Part shown: in pieces, positions 41,621 to 50,935 of the stretch
Position numbering within the stretch: position 1 is the first letter of the stretch
Layout of the letters: the number at the start of each line of letters is the position of its first letter
Assembly (NCBI GenBank): GCA_029261195.1
Contig: JAJDBU010000059.1
Coordinates: forward strand, 1 to 64,000
Direction: 5' to 3'
Origin: Nitrospirota bacterium
GTDB taxonomy: Bacteria; Nitrospirota; Nitrospiria; SBBL01; JAADHI01
Length of the DNA: 64,000 nucleotides
Notes under the pieces: model-generated
What the model saw: the letters and a program-made list of their open reading frames with translations, nothing else
Databases searched by the model: none
What the model was told of the DNA's origin: nothing
Position numbers and translations under genes: made by a program

Positions 41621-42910
41621 TCAATTCAAGGGCATAAAAAATCCGACCTTCTTTTTCAGTTGGAGGATACTGAATTCCCTGTCGTAGACGGCGTTGGAAA
41701 ACCGTCGCTCTGCATCCAGAAGGCCGGCGCTGGCATCAAGTACATCAATGTGAGTGCCTAAGCCGACATCAAATTGCCGTGAGGCGAGCGAATAGGCCTC
41801 TCGTTCAAAACGCACTCTGTTTTTCAGATGCTCAAGCTCTCCGCTTAAGGTCGAGAGATCCAGCATCGCCGCTCGTACTTCCACTCCGATTTCGTCCTTG
41901 ATTTGCTGTCGAATCAGAGCAGCTTCCCGAAGCTGTGATTTAGCCTGCGCCAGTTCCGCAGTGCGGAGTTTTCCTTCAAAGATGGGCATCGTCAGTTTTA
42001 ATATGGCCAGAGGGTCGTTCTGGATCAAAAAATCGCTTTTCGGATCTTGATCTATCCAACGATATTCAAGGTCGAGCGTAATCAGGGGGTAAAAGCTGCC
42101 ACGGGCGAAAAAGATACCTTCACTCGCCTGGTCGATATGAACCTCCTCCTGTTTGATTTCCAGTCGCTCCTTTTGTGATAGATCGACCCAGTCCGATCTT
42201 GATCGCTTGGGTAGAGAAAGCATCGGCGGATCGGCGAGATCGAAATCGCCCTCGATTTTTGCCAAAAAGGCAAGCCGGTCTTTCATTGCAAGCTCATGAT
42301 TGATGGCACGTATCAGCTTGGCACGAGCGTCCGACAACTCGGCTTCTGCCCGGAACAAGACGGTTTTTGTGACCTCGCCCACCTGAAGTCGTTTTTCGGC
42401 GCTGTCGCGATGTGCCTTGAGACGCTCCAGTTCTTTCACCCCGATTCGGACATTATTTTTTGTCTTCAAGACTTCGTAATAGGCCCGGGCAATTTCAAAA
42501 AGTAGGTCTTCTTTTGTGAGCGCAAGATCGAAGGATGCTGACTTTGTACCAAGCAATGCGCTGCGATAGCTTGCCGTCGCCCGTCCGCCGGTGTAAAGCG
42601 GCTGCGAAAGCGTGAGTGTAAACCGGCTTTCCGACTCTGATCTGAGCAGGAAACGATCCCGCTTTAGGACTTTTGGACGGCGCAAGTAACTCAGATCTCC
42701 CGTTATTTTCGGGTAGAGGGCACTTTTTTTACGAATCACTTCTTCTTGCGCCTGAAAAAGTCCCTCCCTGCTGAACTTGATGCGTTCACTTTTTGAGAGT
42801 GCTGAACGGTAGGCCTCATTCAGCGTGATCATTTTTTGGGCGAAAACAGTTCCCGACAATAAAAAGGGGATGAATAAACCGGCACAGGCATAAATAAAAG
42901 TTTTTTGCAT
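41621..42910 (-). CDS. tolC: TolC-family outer-membrane efflux protein
   Basis: A 429-residue protein with a signal peptide (cleavage near VFA-QK) and two repeats of the TolC/OEP coiled-coil fold: ITLNEAYRSALSKSERI opens the first, LSQPLYTGGRA marks the first beta-hairpin, and MPIFEGKLRTAELAQAKSQL opens the second half. It forms a trimeric outer-membrane channel. It is the last gene of the hlyD-ABC-permease-tolC unit, so the four probably make one tripartite exporter. Confidence 0.92.
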   Translation of the reverse strand: MQKTFIYACAGLFIPFLLSGTVFAQKMITLNEAYRSALSKSERIKFSREGLFQAQEEVIRKKSALYPKITGDLSYLRRPKVLKRDRFLLRSESESRFTLTLSQPLYTGGRATASYRSALLGTKSASFDLALTKEDLLFEIARAYYEVLKTKNNVRIGVKELERLKAHRDSAEKRLQVGEVTKTVLFRAEAELSDARAKLIRAINHELAMKDRLAFLAKIEGDFDLADPPMLSLPKRSRSDWVDLSQKERLEIKQEEVHIDQASEGIFFARGSFYPLITLDLEYRWIDQDPKSDFLIQNDPLAILKLTMPIFEGKLRTAELAQAKSQLREAALIRQQIKDEIGVEVRAAMLDLSTLSGELEHLKNRVRFEREAYSLASRQFDVGLGTHIDVLDASAGLLDAERRFSNAVYDREFSILQLKKKVGFFMPLN

Positions 42911-42935
42911 GTTGTATTTTCCTTACAAGCTTAGT

Positions 42936-44051
42936 TTACAAAGTTCGCTTAAAATTCAAAGTCGCAAGAGTGTACATGACAATCGTAAATCCGGACAGAA
43001 AAATAAGGTCGTCCCGGACGGCAGACCAGTTCATTCCTTTAAACAGAATCGATTTTAGGGCATGAACGGCGTAACTTTCCGGATTGACCTTTGAAAAGGC
43101 ACGCAACCAGGGTGGAAAACTTTCAATGGGATAGACGGCGCCGCTCGGAAAGAAAAGGATGATGTTCAAAAATCCACCAAAAATGCCTACGATTCTAGGA
43201 TGATCAATTCGGGCGAGCAAAAAACACATCATGCTTAAAAGACCCATAGCCGAGAGCATGATGACCATGACAATCGCCAAATAGGCGCTGAGTCCGCTGG
43301 CGACTTCCAAATCTGTTAGCCGGATGCCTGCGCCAAGTACGATCAGGGCAATGAGGGTTGTCACAAAAACACCGCTGATGAGGATGGCCAGGGTCAACTC
43401 CCCCTTGGTGAGCGGCGTGGAAAGATAGGCTTCATGCACCCCCTGGAAGCGATCCATGACGACGCTGAAGGCACCCGTGGTCATGGTGCCCATGAAGATG
43501 GCCATGATGACCGCGCCGGGCACAATCGACGCATCGTAATCGAGTTTTCGATAGAGTTCGAGTGTGCGCAGTTGCGGAATGCGTCGGTCGGGACGCACAG
43601 AAATGGCGTCAACTTTCAGATAAGTAAAGGCCTCAGTCATCACTCTTTGCAAGGCGGCTGTGGAAATGGCATCGGTATTGTCAACGATCAGACCGACTTG
43701 CGGGCTTGTGCCTCGAGAGACAGACTTGGAAAAATTGGGCGGGATGATCAGGGCTCCTTTGAGGCGACCGGAACGCACATCAGCCTCGGCCTTTCCTGCA
43801 TCCAGCATGATGATGTGCTCGACGGTTCCAGGCCCGGCTTCAATTGAGGCAATGCGTTCGATCATCCGTTTTGCGTAAGGGCCATGGTCCTGATCAATAA
43901 CGGCAAACGGCAGATTTTTTACAGTGCCTTGAAATGAATTGCCGAGCACCAGCAGGTAGACCATCGGGAGGCAGACAGAAGAAAAAATAATGACGGGGTT
44001 CCGCGTGAATTTCCGGAGGTCCCGTTCCACAAAGGCCAGAACGCGTCCCAT
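42936..44051 (-). CDS. ABC-2 type transporter permease
   Basis: A 371-residue permease of the YhhJ/YbhR/DrrB group: one N-terminal helix (about residues 23-40), a large extracytoplasmic loop (about 45-175, with AVIDQDHGPYAKRMIE), then five helices in the C-terminal half. It starts five bases after the ATPase gene ends. With the HlyD-type adaptor and TolC it would export an unknown substrate. Confidence 0.9.
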   Translation of the reverse strand: MGRVLAFVERDLRKFTRNPVIIFSSVCLPMVYLLVLGNSFQGTVKNLPFAVIDQDHGPYAKRMIERIASIEAGPGTVEHIIMLDAGKAEADVRSGRLKGALIIPPNFSKSVSRGTSPQVGLIVDNTDAISTAALQRVMTEAFTYLKVDAISVRPDRRIPQLRTLELYRKLDYDASIVPGAVIMAIFMGTMTTGAFSVVMDRFQGVHEAYLSTPLTKGELTLAILISGVFVTTLIALIVLGAGIRLTDLEVASGLSAYLAIVMVIMLSAMGLLSMMCFLLARIDHPRIVGIFGGFLNIILFFPSGAVYPIESFPPWLRAFSKVNPESYAVHALKSILFKGMNWSAVRDDLIFLSGFTIVMYTLATLNFKRTL

Positions 44052-44056
44052 GGTCC

Positions 44057-45115
44057 TCAGCCTCCCATCCGTCTCGGTACACCGGCCCCGATAAAAAAGT
44101 TGACCTTGTGTCCCTCTTCCGCTCGAATCGAGCGGCCTGTGTAGTGAATGAATACATCTTCAAGGGAGCACTGCTTGAGTCCGATGGATTGGACTTTTAG
44201 CGACTGCTTCTGTAGCGACGACATCAAAACAGGGATGGCTTCCGCTGCATTAGAGACATAGACTTGTAGATGATGGCTTTCAGTCGCATCTCCCTCTGTG
44301 TAAGGCCCCTCTTCTTTTTGAATAATCTGCTCGACAAAGTTATGAGCGGAGAGTTCGGCAACGACCTCAGCAAGCGGGGGGTTGACCATCCCATCCTGCC
44401 TGGCCACTGTGACGATTTCGACAATGTCGTCGCCGGGGATGCTCTCCTTGAGCAAAGCCGGGCTGTCCATGATCTTGATTTTTCCTCGATCAATAATGGC
44501 GATACGGTCACAAAGAAAGTCGGCCTCGTCCATGTAGTGGGTGGTCAGGAAAATGGTCAAGTGCTCGTCCTGGAGAAATTGATGGAGCAGATCCCAAACG
44601 GTACGCCGAGATTGCGGGTCGAGTCCGATGGTCGGTTCGTCTAAAAAAAGGATCTTCGGTTTGTGAATCAGCCCTCTCGCAATTTCCAGCCGGCGGCGCA
44701 TCCCCCCGGAATAGGTCGCCACAAGGTCTTTGGCGCGGTCGCTCAGTTCCACTCGGTCAAGCAAGTAGGCAATGCGTTCCCGACGTTCTTTTGAAGGGAC
44801 ACTGTAATATCGGGCATAGATATCGAGGTTTTCCCTGCCACTGAGGTCGAGATCGGTCGTCATGGCTTGAGAAACCACTCCGATGGCCCCCCGAACCGCG
44901 TCGGGCTTTTTTGAGACATCCCATCCGGCGACAATCGCTTTCCCGCTTGTCGGTTTAACCAGGCCGGTCAGAATGCGTATGAGCGTGGTTTTTCCCGCAC
45001 CGTTGGGGCCGAGCGAGCCGAAGCAAGTACCTGAGGCGACTTCAAAATCAATCCCGTCAATGGCCGATAAAGTGCCATAGCGTTTGACCAGATCTTGAAC
45101 GACAACTGCCGACAT
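44057..45115 (-). CDS. ABC transporter ATP-binding protein
   Basis: A 352-residue ATPase. Walker A is GPNGAGKTT, the signature is YSGGMRRRLE and Walker B is ILFLDEPTIGLDP; the last 110 residues form the extra domain typical of DrrA/CcmA-like and YbhF-like ATPases. ATG 45115 is preferred to one 57 bases upstream because it falls four bases after the adaptor gene's stop and begins the nucleotide-binding domain at the normal distance. Confidence 0.92.
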   Translation of the reverse strand: MSAVVVQDLVKRYGTLSAIDGIDFEVASGTCFGSLGPNGAGKTTLIRILTGLVKPTSGKAIVAGWDVSKKPDAVRGAIGVVSQAMTTDLDLSGRENLDIYARYYSVPSKERRERIAYLLDRVELSDRAKDLVATYSGGMRRRLEIARGLIHKPKILFLDEPTIGLDPQSRRTVWDLLHQFLQDEHLTIFLTTHYMDEADFLCDRIAIIDRGKIKIMDSPALLKESIPGDDIVEIVTVARQDGMVNPPLAEVVAELSAHNFVEQIIQKEEGPYTEGDATESHHLQVYVSNAAEAIPVLMSSLQKQSLKVQSIGLKQCSLEDVFIHYTGRSIRAEEGHKVNFFIGAGVPRRMGG

Positions 45116-45119
45116 GCTC

Positions 45120-46079
45120 TTACGATGATTCTTCGAGATGCGCTGTCTCTCCATCTCTTCCAGGATGATCAAAATAAATACGGGCGTTCACGGTCATGCC
45201 CGGCTTCAAAAAACCTTCCGGAGATGTTAACGCGATTTTGACTCGAAAGGTTTTAATGTCCTGTCTGCCCCGTGTCGTATCCCTTTGTGTCGCAAAAGCC
45301 CCCGCCGTTCCGATTTCGACGACCCTGGCAACAAAAACATTTCCCTGCCCGGAACCCAGCAGGAGTTCGGCACGGCTTCCGATTCGGATATTGCCAAGTT
45401 CGCCTTCTTCGAGATCGACCCGCGCCCAGATTGATGAAGGGTCGATGAGGGTCATAATCGTCATGCCGGGTGAGACCAACTCGCCCGCCTCATGGGCCTT
45501 CAAGCTTACGCGTCCCGGAATCGGGGCATGGAGGCTGCCTTCTTTCAGTCGGACCTGGTAGAGATGGAGGTGGGCCTGGCGTTGATGTAGCTCAGCTTCT
45601 GAGGAATGAATGCGTGCCTGAGCGACGGCGACCTCGGCCTCGGCCAGAGAAAATTCTGTCTCTGCCTTTTCGAGTTTTGCAGTGGACATCAATCCGTCTT
45701 TGTGAAGTTTTGAGATGCGGTTCAGGTTTCGCTGTGAGTCTTTCTGAGCCGCTTTCTCCTTTGCCAGCACAGCTTTAGCAGTGAGGATGTCGGCTTCTCC
45801 CCGAAGGACATCCGCCGCAGCCTGTGCGGCTTCGGCTTCCAATTCTTCCATGTGCAGACGAATGACTTCGGCGTTTAAAGGCACCAGATCACCTTCATTA
45901 AAGGGGATGGCTTCAATGCGTCCCGAAATTTTAGCGCTTAAGTGGACTTCAGTCGCCTCAATAACGCCAACCCGTTCGATGTAGTCCAAGTTGAGCGGTT
46001 TTTCAATAAAAGGAAAACCCGAAAAAGAAACAACGACTCCAACTGAAATCAGCACAATGGCAAACAAACGACCGCTCAT
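45120..46079 (-). CDS. HlyD-family periplasmic adaptor
   Basis: A 319-residue membrane-fusion protein: N-terminal membrane anchor (about residues 4-20), a lipoyl half (RVGVIEATEVHLSAKISGRIEAIP), a long coiled coil (about 75-175, rich in Ala/Glu/Lys), the second lipoyl half (LHAPIPGRVSLKAHEAGELV) and a beta-barrel domain. It bridges the inner-membrane ABC pump to TolC. First gene of the four-gene operon. Confidence 0.92.
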   Translation of the reverse strand: MSGRLFAIVLISVGVVVSFSGFPFIEKPLNLDYIERVGVIEATEVHLSAKISGRIEAIPFNEGDLVPLNAEVIRLHMEELEAEAAQAAADVLRGEADILTAKAVLAKEKAAQKDSQRNLNRISKLHKDGLMSTAKLEKAETEFSLAEAEVAVAQARIHSSEAELHQRQAHLHLYQVRLKEGSLHAPIPGRVSLKAHEAGELVSPGMTIMTLIDPSSIWARVDLEEGELGNIRIGSRAELLLGSGQGNVFVARVVEIGTAGAFATQRDTTRGRQDIKTFRVKIALTSPEGFLKPGMTVNARIYFDHPGRDGETAHLEESS

Positions 46080-46372
46080 ATCTACTCAAACCCGCTAATA
46101 GGCACTTTGGATCTCCACACCTATTTTCAGAGAAAATGTTGATTATACACAATGCAGCAAGGGCTTGTCTGAGCGAAGCGGATGTTTCATTTTTTGCAAT
46201 GCCTCCCGTATTTTACGCAGAATCTTACATTTTTTTTGCCGGAATGTAGTGAGATGAAGTCGTCCGACAAGATATACTCTATTCGCAATCAATCGGCATC
46301 AAATCATAGGAAGCAGTCTCGGCCTCATTCATTGCTGGAGATGAACTTGTTAATAAAGAAATGGAGAATAGA

Positions 46373-46744
46373 ATGAAAAAAATCGTTTTAATGGTGACAT
46401 TGTTCGTATTGGTTTCATCAAATCATGTGAGTGCCCGTGGTTTTGTGAACAACCCGGATCGCTTTCCAAGCATCGGGCTTTCTTTTGGTTTCAGTTCGCT
46501 GGGAGGGGATGCGGCGTTTCCCGGAGTGGTTCCAAGCACTAAGATAGTCGGGGTGGATACCCAGACTAAGGATCTGACACTTGATTTTCGTCTCCCCGTT
46601 TCCCATTCATTGACAATTTTTGGGGGGATTTCAGTAATAAGAGATGAATTTGGCATAGACGTGAACAGCGTTAACTTTGAACAGGATCGGGAGTTAGAGG
46701 GATATGGCGTCCGCTTTGGCGCAAGATTTTATTTTAACCGATAG
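46373..46744 (+). CDS. Small exported beta-rich protein
   Basis: A 123-residue protein with a signal peptide (about residues 1-22, cleavage near VSA-RG) and alternating hydrophobic/polar strands (SIGLSFGFSSLGG, LTLDFRLPVSHSLTIFGGI) ending in GVRFGARFYFNR, a pattern like a small outer-membrane barrel. ATG 46373 has GGAG seven bases upstream and begins the signal peptide; an ATG 12 bases earlier lacks a site. Function unknown. It ends at a bidirectional terminator. Confidence 0.65.
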   Translation: MKKIVLMVTLFVLVSSNHVSARGFVNNPDRFPSIGLSFGFSSLGGDAAFPGVVPSTKIVGVDTQTKDLTLDFRLPVSHSLTIFGGISVIRDEFGIDVNSVNFEQDRELEGYGVRFGARFYFNR

Positions 46745-46750
46745 AAAGTA

Positions 46751-46790
46751 AAAAATCCCCGCTCTTTTTTCTAAGGGCGGGGATTTTTTT
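46751..46790. terminator. Bidirectional rho-independent terminator
   Basis: AAAAATCCCCGC (46751-46762) pairs with GCGGGGATTTTT (46777-46788), with a run of seven T to the right and an A run to the left. It can end both the plus-strand small exported-protein gene and the convergent minus-strand AMIN-lipoprotein gene. Confidence 0.9.
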
Positions 46791-46849
46791 GTTCCGAATT
46801 GGAGTGAGGTTTTTTCAGTCCATAAGAATCATTCCGAAAAGCTTGGTAC

Positions 46850-47803
46850 TTAAGGGGTTTCCTCGAAAATGATTTCCAGCTTATCCTGATTCTGAACTAC
46901 GGTGTATTCCACAGGTAAAAGCAAATCAATCACCAAGCGAAGTTTATCCGTATGGACACCGGTTCGAACTCGCTGGATAATACGACCATCTCCGGGCACC
47001 CGATTACCCTGCATATTTTTTATGACACCCGGAAAATCAAGGACAATGTGTTTTTTCGTTCGATCTGAATAGAACACTTTGGGCGTTGATTTACCATTCA
47101 TAGAAATCAGCATTTTGAGATTATTACCTTCAATGAACTGAAGCGACATGACCTTTGTCGCCGCCGCAAGCAGCATAACTGGAGGCTTTGATTTCTTTTT
47201 GAGAGCAGGTTTAGATGCCTTTACCGATACAGAAGGTACGATAGGAGGAGGGAGTGTCTCGACAAGCGATCCTGCAACTGCTTTTGTCCCTAGATCGGGA
47301 GTGCTGAGCTCCCTCTTTCTGGGTGGTACTCGGTCTTGAAAAAACTCGAAGTTGTTTCTGGTACTCGCAACCCGTTCTCTGCCTTCTCTGTCTAGCTGCG
47401 TCACTTCAACAACAATATTTAAGCCTTCCGGCCGAACATCGGTTCTGACTGACCCGGACAGTTGAAATTCGAGGCGAGAAACGTGGATATCCCCGCTCGG
47501 GACAGGCACGATCGAATGGATCGGCCCTTCGTTCAGGTTGATTTCGTCATGGTATTTCCCGAGACCGACCTCTGAGATCTCAAGGACCAGTCGATCAGGA
47601 GAAGTGAGACGAAAAGTCGTAAACAGCATCAGGCCTTCCCCTTCCACCTCAACGATTGTTTTATCGCTCCCTTCTGCAACACGAATATCCTGTATATTTA
47701 AGGGGCGTGAGCCCACCCTGCGATTTGTTGTCTTCACAACGCATGACGATAGAACACTCGTCATCAACAACATCACTACAAATCGCATCCATTGAACCAT
47801 CAT
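46850..47803 (-). CDS. AMIN-domain lipoprotein
   Basis: A 317-residue lipoprotein with an N-terminal hydrophobic signal ending in the lipobox LSSC. Two AMIN-like beta domains follow: about residues 35-140 (LVLEISEVGLGKYHDEINL) and about 225-315 (KKHIVLDFPGVIKNM, VRTGVHTDKLRLVIDL), joined by a Pro/Lys-rich linker. AMIN domains target proteins to cell-wall or envelope sites, as in PilQ and AmiC. ATG 47803 is set by AGGAGG six bases upstream; an upstream GTG adds 15 residues. No secretin or amidase domain is present. Confidence 0.8.
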   Translation of the reverse strand: MMVQWMRFVVMLLMTSVLSSCVVKTTNRRVGSRPLNIQDIRVAEGSDKTIVEVEGEGLMLFTTFRLTSPDRLVLEISEVGLGKYHDEINLNEGPIHSIVPVPSGDIHVSRLEFQLSGSVRTDVRPEGLNIVVEVTQLDREGRERVASTRNNFEFFQDRVPPRKRELSTPDLGTKAVAGSLVETLPPPIVPSVSVKASKPALKKKSKPPVMLLAAATKVMSLQFIEGNNLKMLISMNGKSTPKVFYSDRTKKHIVLDFPGVIKNMQGNRVPGDGRIIQRVRTGVHTDKLRLVIDLLLPVEYTVVQNQDKLEIIFEETP

Positions 47804-48075
47804 CCTAGACCTCCTTCGGGAACGGATCTTGTCGGCAAGCGAATCCACTCGCTACCGCTCTACTCAGTTTAAGAATATTTCCTGCAATGAGACAACAAGG
47901 GATAGTATGTATCGAATTTCTATAAAAAAAGCAATCGTAAAGCCGAATTCTATCAATTTTGATCAAAAGAGAATTTATTTGTGACGGCCTGAGTGTCTTT
48001 CTCGTCCCACTCCATTATTTTGGGTCAGAATAAACCGGACACATTATTACCTCCCTACCGGGCAAGCCTGTTACC

Positions 48076-48104
48076 TTGACAGTCCCAATCCGCTTACTTA
48101 TAAT
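48076..48104 (+). promoter_or_regulatory. Perfect-consensus sigma70 promoter of the yceD-rpmF-plsX-fab operon
   Basis: TTGACA (48076-48081), a 17-base spacer and TATAAT (48099-48104) match the consensus exactly. The start codon of yceD is 28 bases downstream of the -10, leaving a short leader. Confidence 0.9.
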
Positions 48105-48118
48105 TTCACGCGAAATTA
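48101..48118. promoter_or_regulatory. Palindromic operator candidate over the fab promoter -10
   Basis: TAATTTC-ACGC-GAAATTA is an 18-base palindrome with perfect 7-base arms that begins inside the -10 hexamer and covers the expected +1. A repressor bound here would block initiation. A fatty-acid regulator is the natural candidate, but no regulator gene is in the window. Confidence 0.55.
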
Positions 48119-48132
48119 ATTGCTGAGGTCGT

Positions 48133-48690
48133 ATGAACATAAAAGTACAGGATGTCAACATGGAAGGACAGCATTTATCCTTCCATGTTGATCCGCTTCA
48201 CTGGGAGCAGATTGCAAGCGACTTGGCCTTGCTGGGTCCGATTCAGGCTGATCTTGATATTTGCAATCAAGGAAATCAGGATGAAGGAGAACTCTATATC
48301 TCTGCGTCAGTTTCTTCAAAAGTGCAATGCGAATGTAGTCGATGTCTAAAGCCGTTTTCTCAATCAATTGCTTCTGATTTTCATTTGTTGTACATCCCCA
48401 GCCCCGACTCCCTTCCTGCAGAAGGATATGCCCTGACCTCCGATGCACTTGATCTCCACTATTATGTGGGGGATCAGATTGATGTCGATGATGAGTTGGT
48501 GAGCCAGCTTGTTTTGTCCATCCCGATGCTCCCGCTCTGTAGGAGCGATTGCCAGGGGCTTTGTCCGCATTGCGGGGAGAACTTAAATCTCATGACTTGT
48601 CTCTGCCGGAACGAGGGGGGCAGTCCCTCAACTTGGGCGGACCTTAAAAACTTTAGCCATAAGGAATTTCATGCCGAATCCAAAACATAA
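48133..48690 (+). CDS. yceD: YceD/DUF177 family protein
   Basis: A 185-residue protein with the family's Cys-rich regions: CECSRC near residue 58 and CQGLCPHCGENL near the C-terminus, probably zinc-binding. YceD is linked to 23S rRNA processing or ribosome assembly and is nearly always encoded before rpmF. GAGGT precedes ATG 48133. Its 3' end overlaps rpmF by 20 bases. First gene of the fab operon. Confidence 0.92.
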   Translation: MNIKVQDVNMEGQHLSFHVDPLHWEQIASDLALLGPIQADLDICNQGNQDEGELYISASVSSKVQCECSRCLKPFSQSIASDFHLLYIPSPDSLPAEGYALTSDALDLHYYVGDQIDVDDELVSQLVLSIPMLPLCRSDCQGLCPHCGENLNLMTCLCRNEGGSPSTWADLKNFSHKEFHAESKT

Positions 48691-48853
48691 AACCTCTAAA
48701 CAGCGTCGTAATAAACGAAGGACGCACAAAAAATTGCAGGCTCCGAACACGGTGCAGTGTCCACAGTGTCATGAACCTAAATTGCCTCACCACGTTTGTC
48801 TGAGCTGTGGAACCTATAAAAAGCGCCAGGTTCTTGCAGTCGAAGAGGTTTAA
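48671..48853 (+). CDS. rpmF: Ribosomal protein L32
   Basis: A 60-residue basic ribosomal protein: PNPKHKTSKQRRNKRRTH at the N-terminus, then a zinc ribbon with CPQC and CLSC pairs (the four-Cys form). It is a component of the 50S subunit. The 20-base overlap with yceD implies coupled translation. Confidence 0.96.
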   Translation: MPNPKHKTSKQRRNKRRTHKKLQAPNTVQCPQCHEPKLPHHVCLSCGTYKKRQVLAVEEV

Positions 48854-48906
48854 ATTCCTCCACCACCGTTATCTAACTTGAATTGTAAGCCCTGAAAAAA
48901 TAGACC

Positions 48907-49917
48907 ATGAAAATTGCCGTAGATGCGATGGGCGGGGATGATGCGCCGGGTCCGATTGTGCATGGGGCGATTGAGGCTGCGCGTGATCTCGGTGTTGAAC
49001 CGATTCTTGTCGGAGATGAAGCCGAGATTAACAAAGCGCTTGCCCGGCATCAGATTAAAGGCCTTCCACTCTCCGTCGTCCATGCCACTCAGCGCGTTAC
49101 AATGGATGAAGCCCCCTCTTCCGTAGTACGAAAAAAAAGAGACTCTTCGATCTGGGTTGCAACCCGTCTGGTTAAAGAAGGTAAGGCGGTCGCCGTAATC
49201 AGCGCTGGAAATACCGGTGCAAGTATGGCAGCAGGGCTCTTCAATTTAAGACCCTTGAGTGGTGTCGAACGTCCTGCCATTGCGACACCCCTTCCCACAT
49301 TAACAGGCACCGCCATCATGATTGATGTCGGCGCAAATGTGGATTGCAAACCGAATCACCTATTGCAATTCGCTATTATGGGGAAGATCTATGCGGAGGA
49401 GATCTTCGGAATTTCCAATCCGAGGGTAGGCCTGCTGAGTATCGGTGGTGAAGAATCGAAGGGAAATGAGCTCACCAAGGAAGTCTTTAAGCTTTTGAAA
49501 AAAAGCGGTCTTCGCTTTATTGGTAATGTTGAGGGAGGCGATGTCTACTCAGGCGGTGCCGATGTGATTGTTTGTGACGGATTTACCGGAAATGTCGCGC
49601 TCAAGATCTCTGAGGGACTTTCAGATGCAATGATCCAATTCCTGAAAAAGGAGATCCTGGCTTCAACGACGGGAAAACTCGGTTATGCCCTGCTCAAGTC
49701 TTCTTTTTCACGTTTCAGAAAAAAAGTCGATTATGCAGAATATGGCGGTGCGCCCCTGCTCGGACTCGACGGCATCAGCATTATCTGTCACGGCCATTCC
49801 TCCTCCCTGGCGATAAAAAATGCCATCCGGGTTGCAAAAGAATCGCACGAAAGAGGGGTCAATTTTCATATCAAAGAACAGATCGAAGCCCAGATGAGGC
49901 GGGATACCGAAGCATGA
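48907..49917 (+). CDS. plsX: Phosphate acyltransferase PlsX
   Basis: A 336-residue cytoplasmic enzyme converting acyl-ACP to acyl-phosphate for phospholipid synthesis. N-terminal IAVDAMGGDDAPG and GFTGNVALKISEG are family signatures; length matches. Its stop overlaps the fabH start by four bases (ATGA). Confidence 0.96.
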   Translation: MKIAVDAMGGDDAPGPIVHGAIEAARDLGVEPILVGDEAEINKALARHQIKGLPLSVVHATQRVTMDEAPSSVVRKKRDSSIWVATRLVKEGKAVAVISAGNTGASMAAGLFNLRPLSGVERPAIATPLPTLTGTAIMIDVGANVDCKPNHLLQFAIMGKIYAEEIFGISNPRVGLLSIGGEESKGNELTKEVFKLLKKSGLRFIGNVEGGDVYSGGADVIVCDGFTGNVALKISEGLSDAMIQFLKKEILASTTGKLGYALLKSSFSRFRKKVDYAEYGGAPLLGLDGISIICHGHSSSLAIKNAIRVAKESHERGVNFHIKEQIEAQMRRDTEA

Positions 49918-50894
49918 TCAAAGCCCGAATTGCCGCGAGCGGTTCCTACGTCCCGGAAACAGTTTTAACGAATCATGACCTTGAAAAAAAGATCGACACT
50001 TCCGACGAGTGGATTCTTGGCAGGACCGGCATTCGCGAACGCCGGATTGCATCAAAGGACGAATCAACCTCTGATCTTGCAGTCAAGGCGGCTCGACGGG
50101 CTTTGGAGGCTGGCGGCATCAGTGCTGAGACGCTTGATCTCATTATTGTCGCGACATCAATGCCGGATATGTTCTTTCCTTCGACGGCCTGTATCGTTCA
50201 AGACAAGCTTGGCGCAACTGGAGCCGCTGCCTTTGATCTCTCTGCCGCCTGCTCCGGTTTTCTCTATGCCCTTTCGGTGGGAGAGCAGTATATTCGATCC
50301 GGGACCTATCAAAATGTTCTCGTCATCGGGGCAGAAGTGATGTCCCGCCTGACAAACTGGGACGACAGACGGACCTGCATTCTCTTCGGCGACGGAGCGG
50401 GCGCTGTGCTGCTCTCCCCCTCAAAATCCGATAGAGGGATTGCCTCAGTCCATCTTCATTCCGATGGCAGTCTGTGGGATTTGATCTGTGTCCCAGGGGG
50501 CGGTTCGGCCATCCCTCCTTCGGAAAAGGTACTGTTAGAGCAACTCAACACCATCCGAATGAAGGGCAATGAAACCTTCAAGGTTGCCGTTCGGAACCTT
50601 GAAGAGGTCGCCTTGCAGGCTCTAAGCGCCGACAATCTCTCGGCCTCCGACATCGACTGGCTCATTCCTCACCAGGCAAATATCCGCATTCTCAAGGCAG
50701 TTGCAAATCGCCTCAAGTTCCCGCAAGAGAAAATGATCATCAACTTAGATAAGTATGGGAACACCTCTGCGGCATCCGTCCCTCTGGCTTTCGACGAGGC
50801 GGTTCGGGACGGTCGGATTAATGAGGGAGACACCCTGCTTTTTCTCGCTTTTGGAGGCGGACTCACCTGGGGTGCTTCCGTCGTACACTACTAA
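49914..50894 (+). CDS. fabH: 3-oxoacyl-ACP synthase III
   Basis: A 326-residue initiating condensing enzyme, joining acetyl-CoA (or a branched acyl-CoA) to malonyl-ACP. The Cys-His-Asn triad lies in SAACSGFLYA, LIPHQANIRI and YGNTSAASVP. The neighbouring isobutyryl-CoA mutase cluster makes branched primers conceivable, but specificity cannot be read here. It overlaps plsX and precedes the enoyl reductase by about 40 bases. Confidence 0.96.
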   Translation: MIKARIAASGSYVPETVLTNHDLEKKIDTSDEWILGRTGIRERRIASKDESTSDLAVKAARRALEAGGISAETLDLIIVATSMPDMFFPSTACIVQDKLGATGAAAFDLSAACSGFLYALSVGEQYIRSGTYQNVLVIGAEVMSRLTNWDDRRTCILFGDGAGAVLLSPSKSDRGIASVHLHSDGSLWDLICVPGGGSAIPPSEKVLLEQLNTIRMKGNETFKVAVRNLEEVALQALSADNLSASDIDWLIPHQANIRILKAVANRLKFPQEKMIINLDKYGNTSAASVPLAFDEAVRDGRINEGDTLLFLAFGGGLTWGASVVHY

Positions 50895-50935
50895 AATCTG
50901 CACGATTTTCAACAGAAAACATGATAGAGGAGAAG

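Larger units (their letters stand above)
47804..48132. other. 329-base divergent intergenic region
   Basis: It lies between the AMIN lipoprotein (minus) and yceD (plus). It holds the yceD/fab promoter (48076-48104) and the palindrome over its -10. The rest is AT-rich (47870-47990) and shows no ORF with a ribosome site. Confidence 0.6.
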
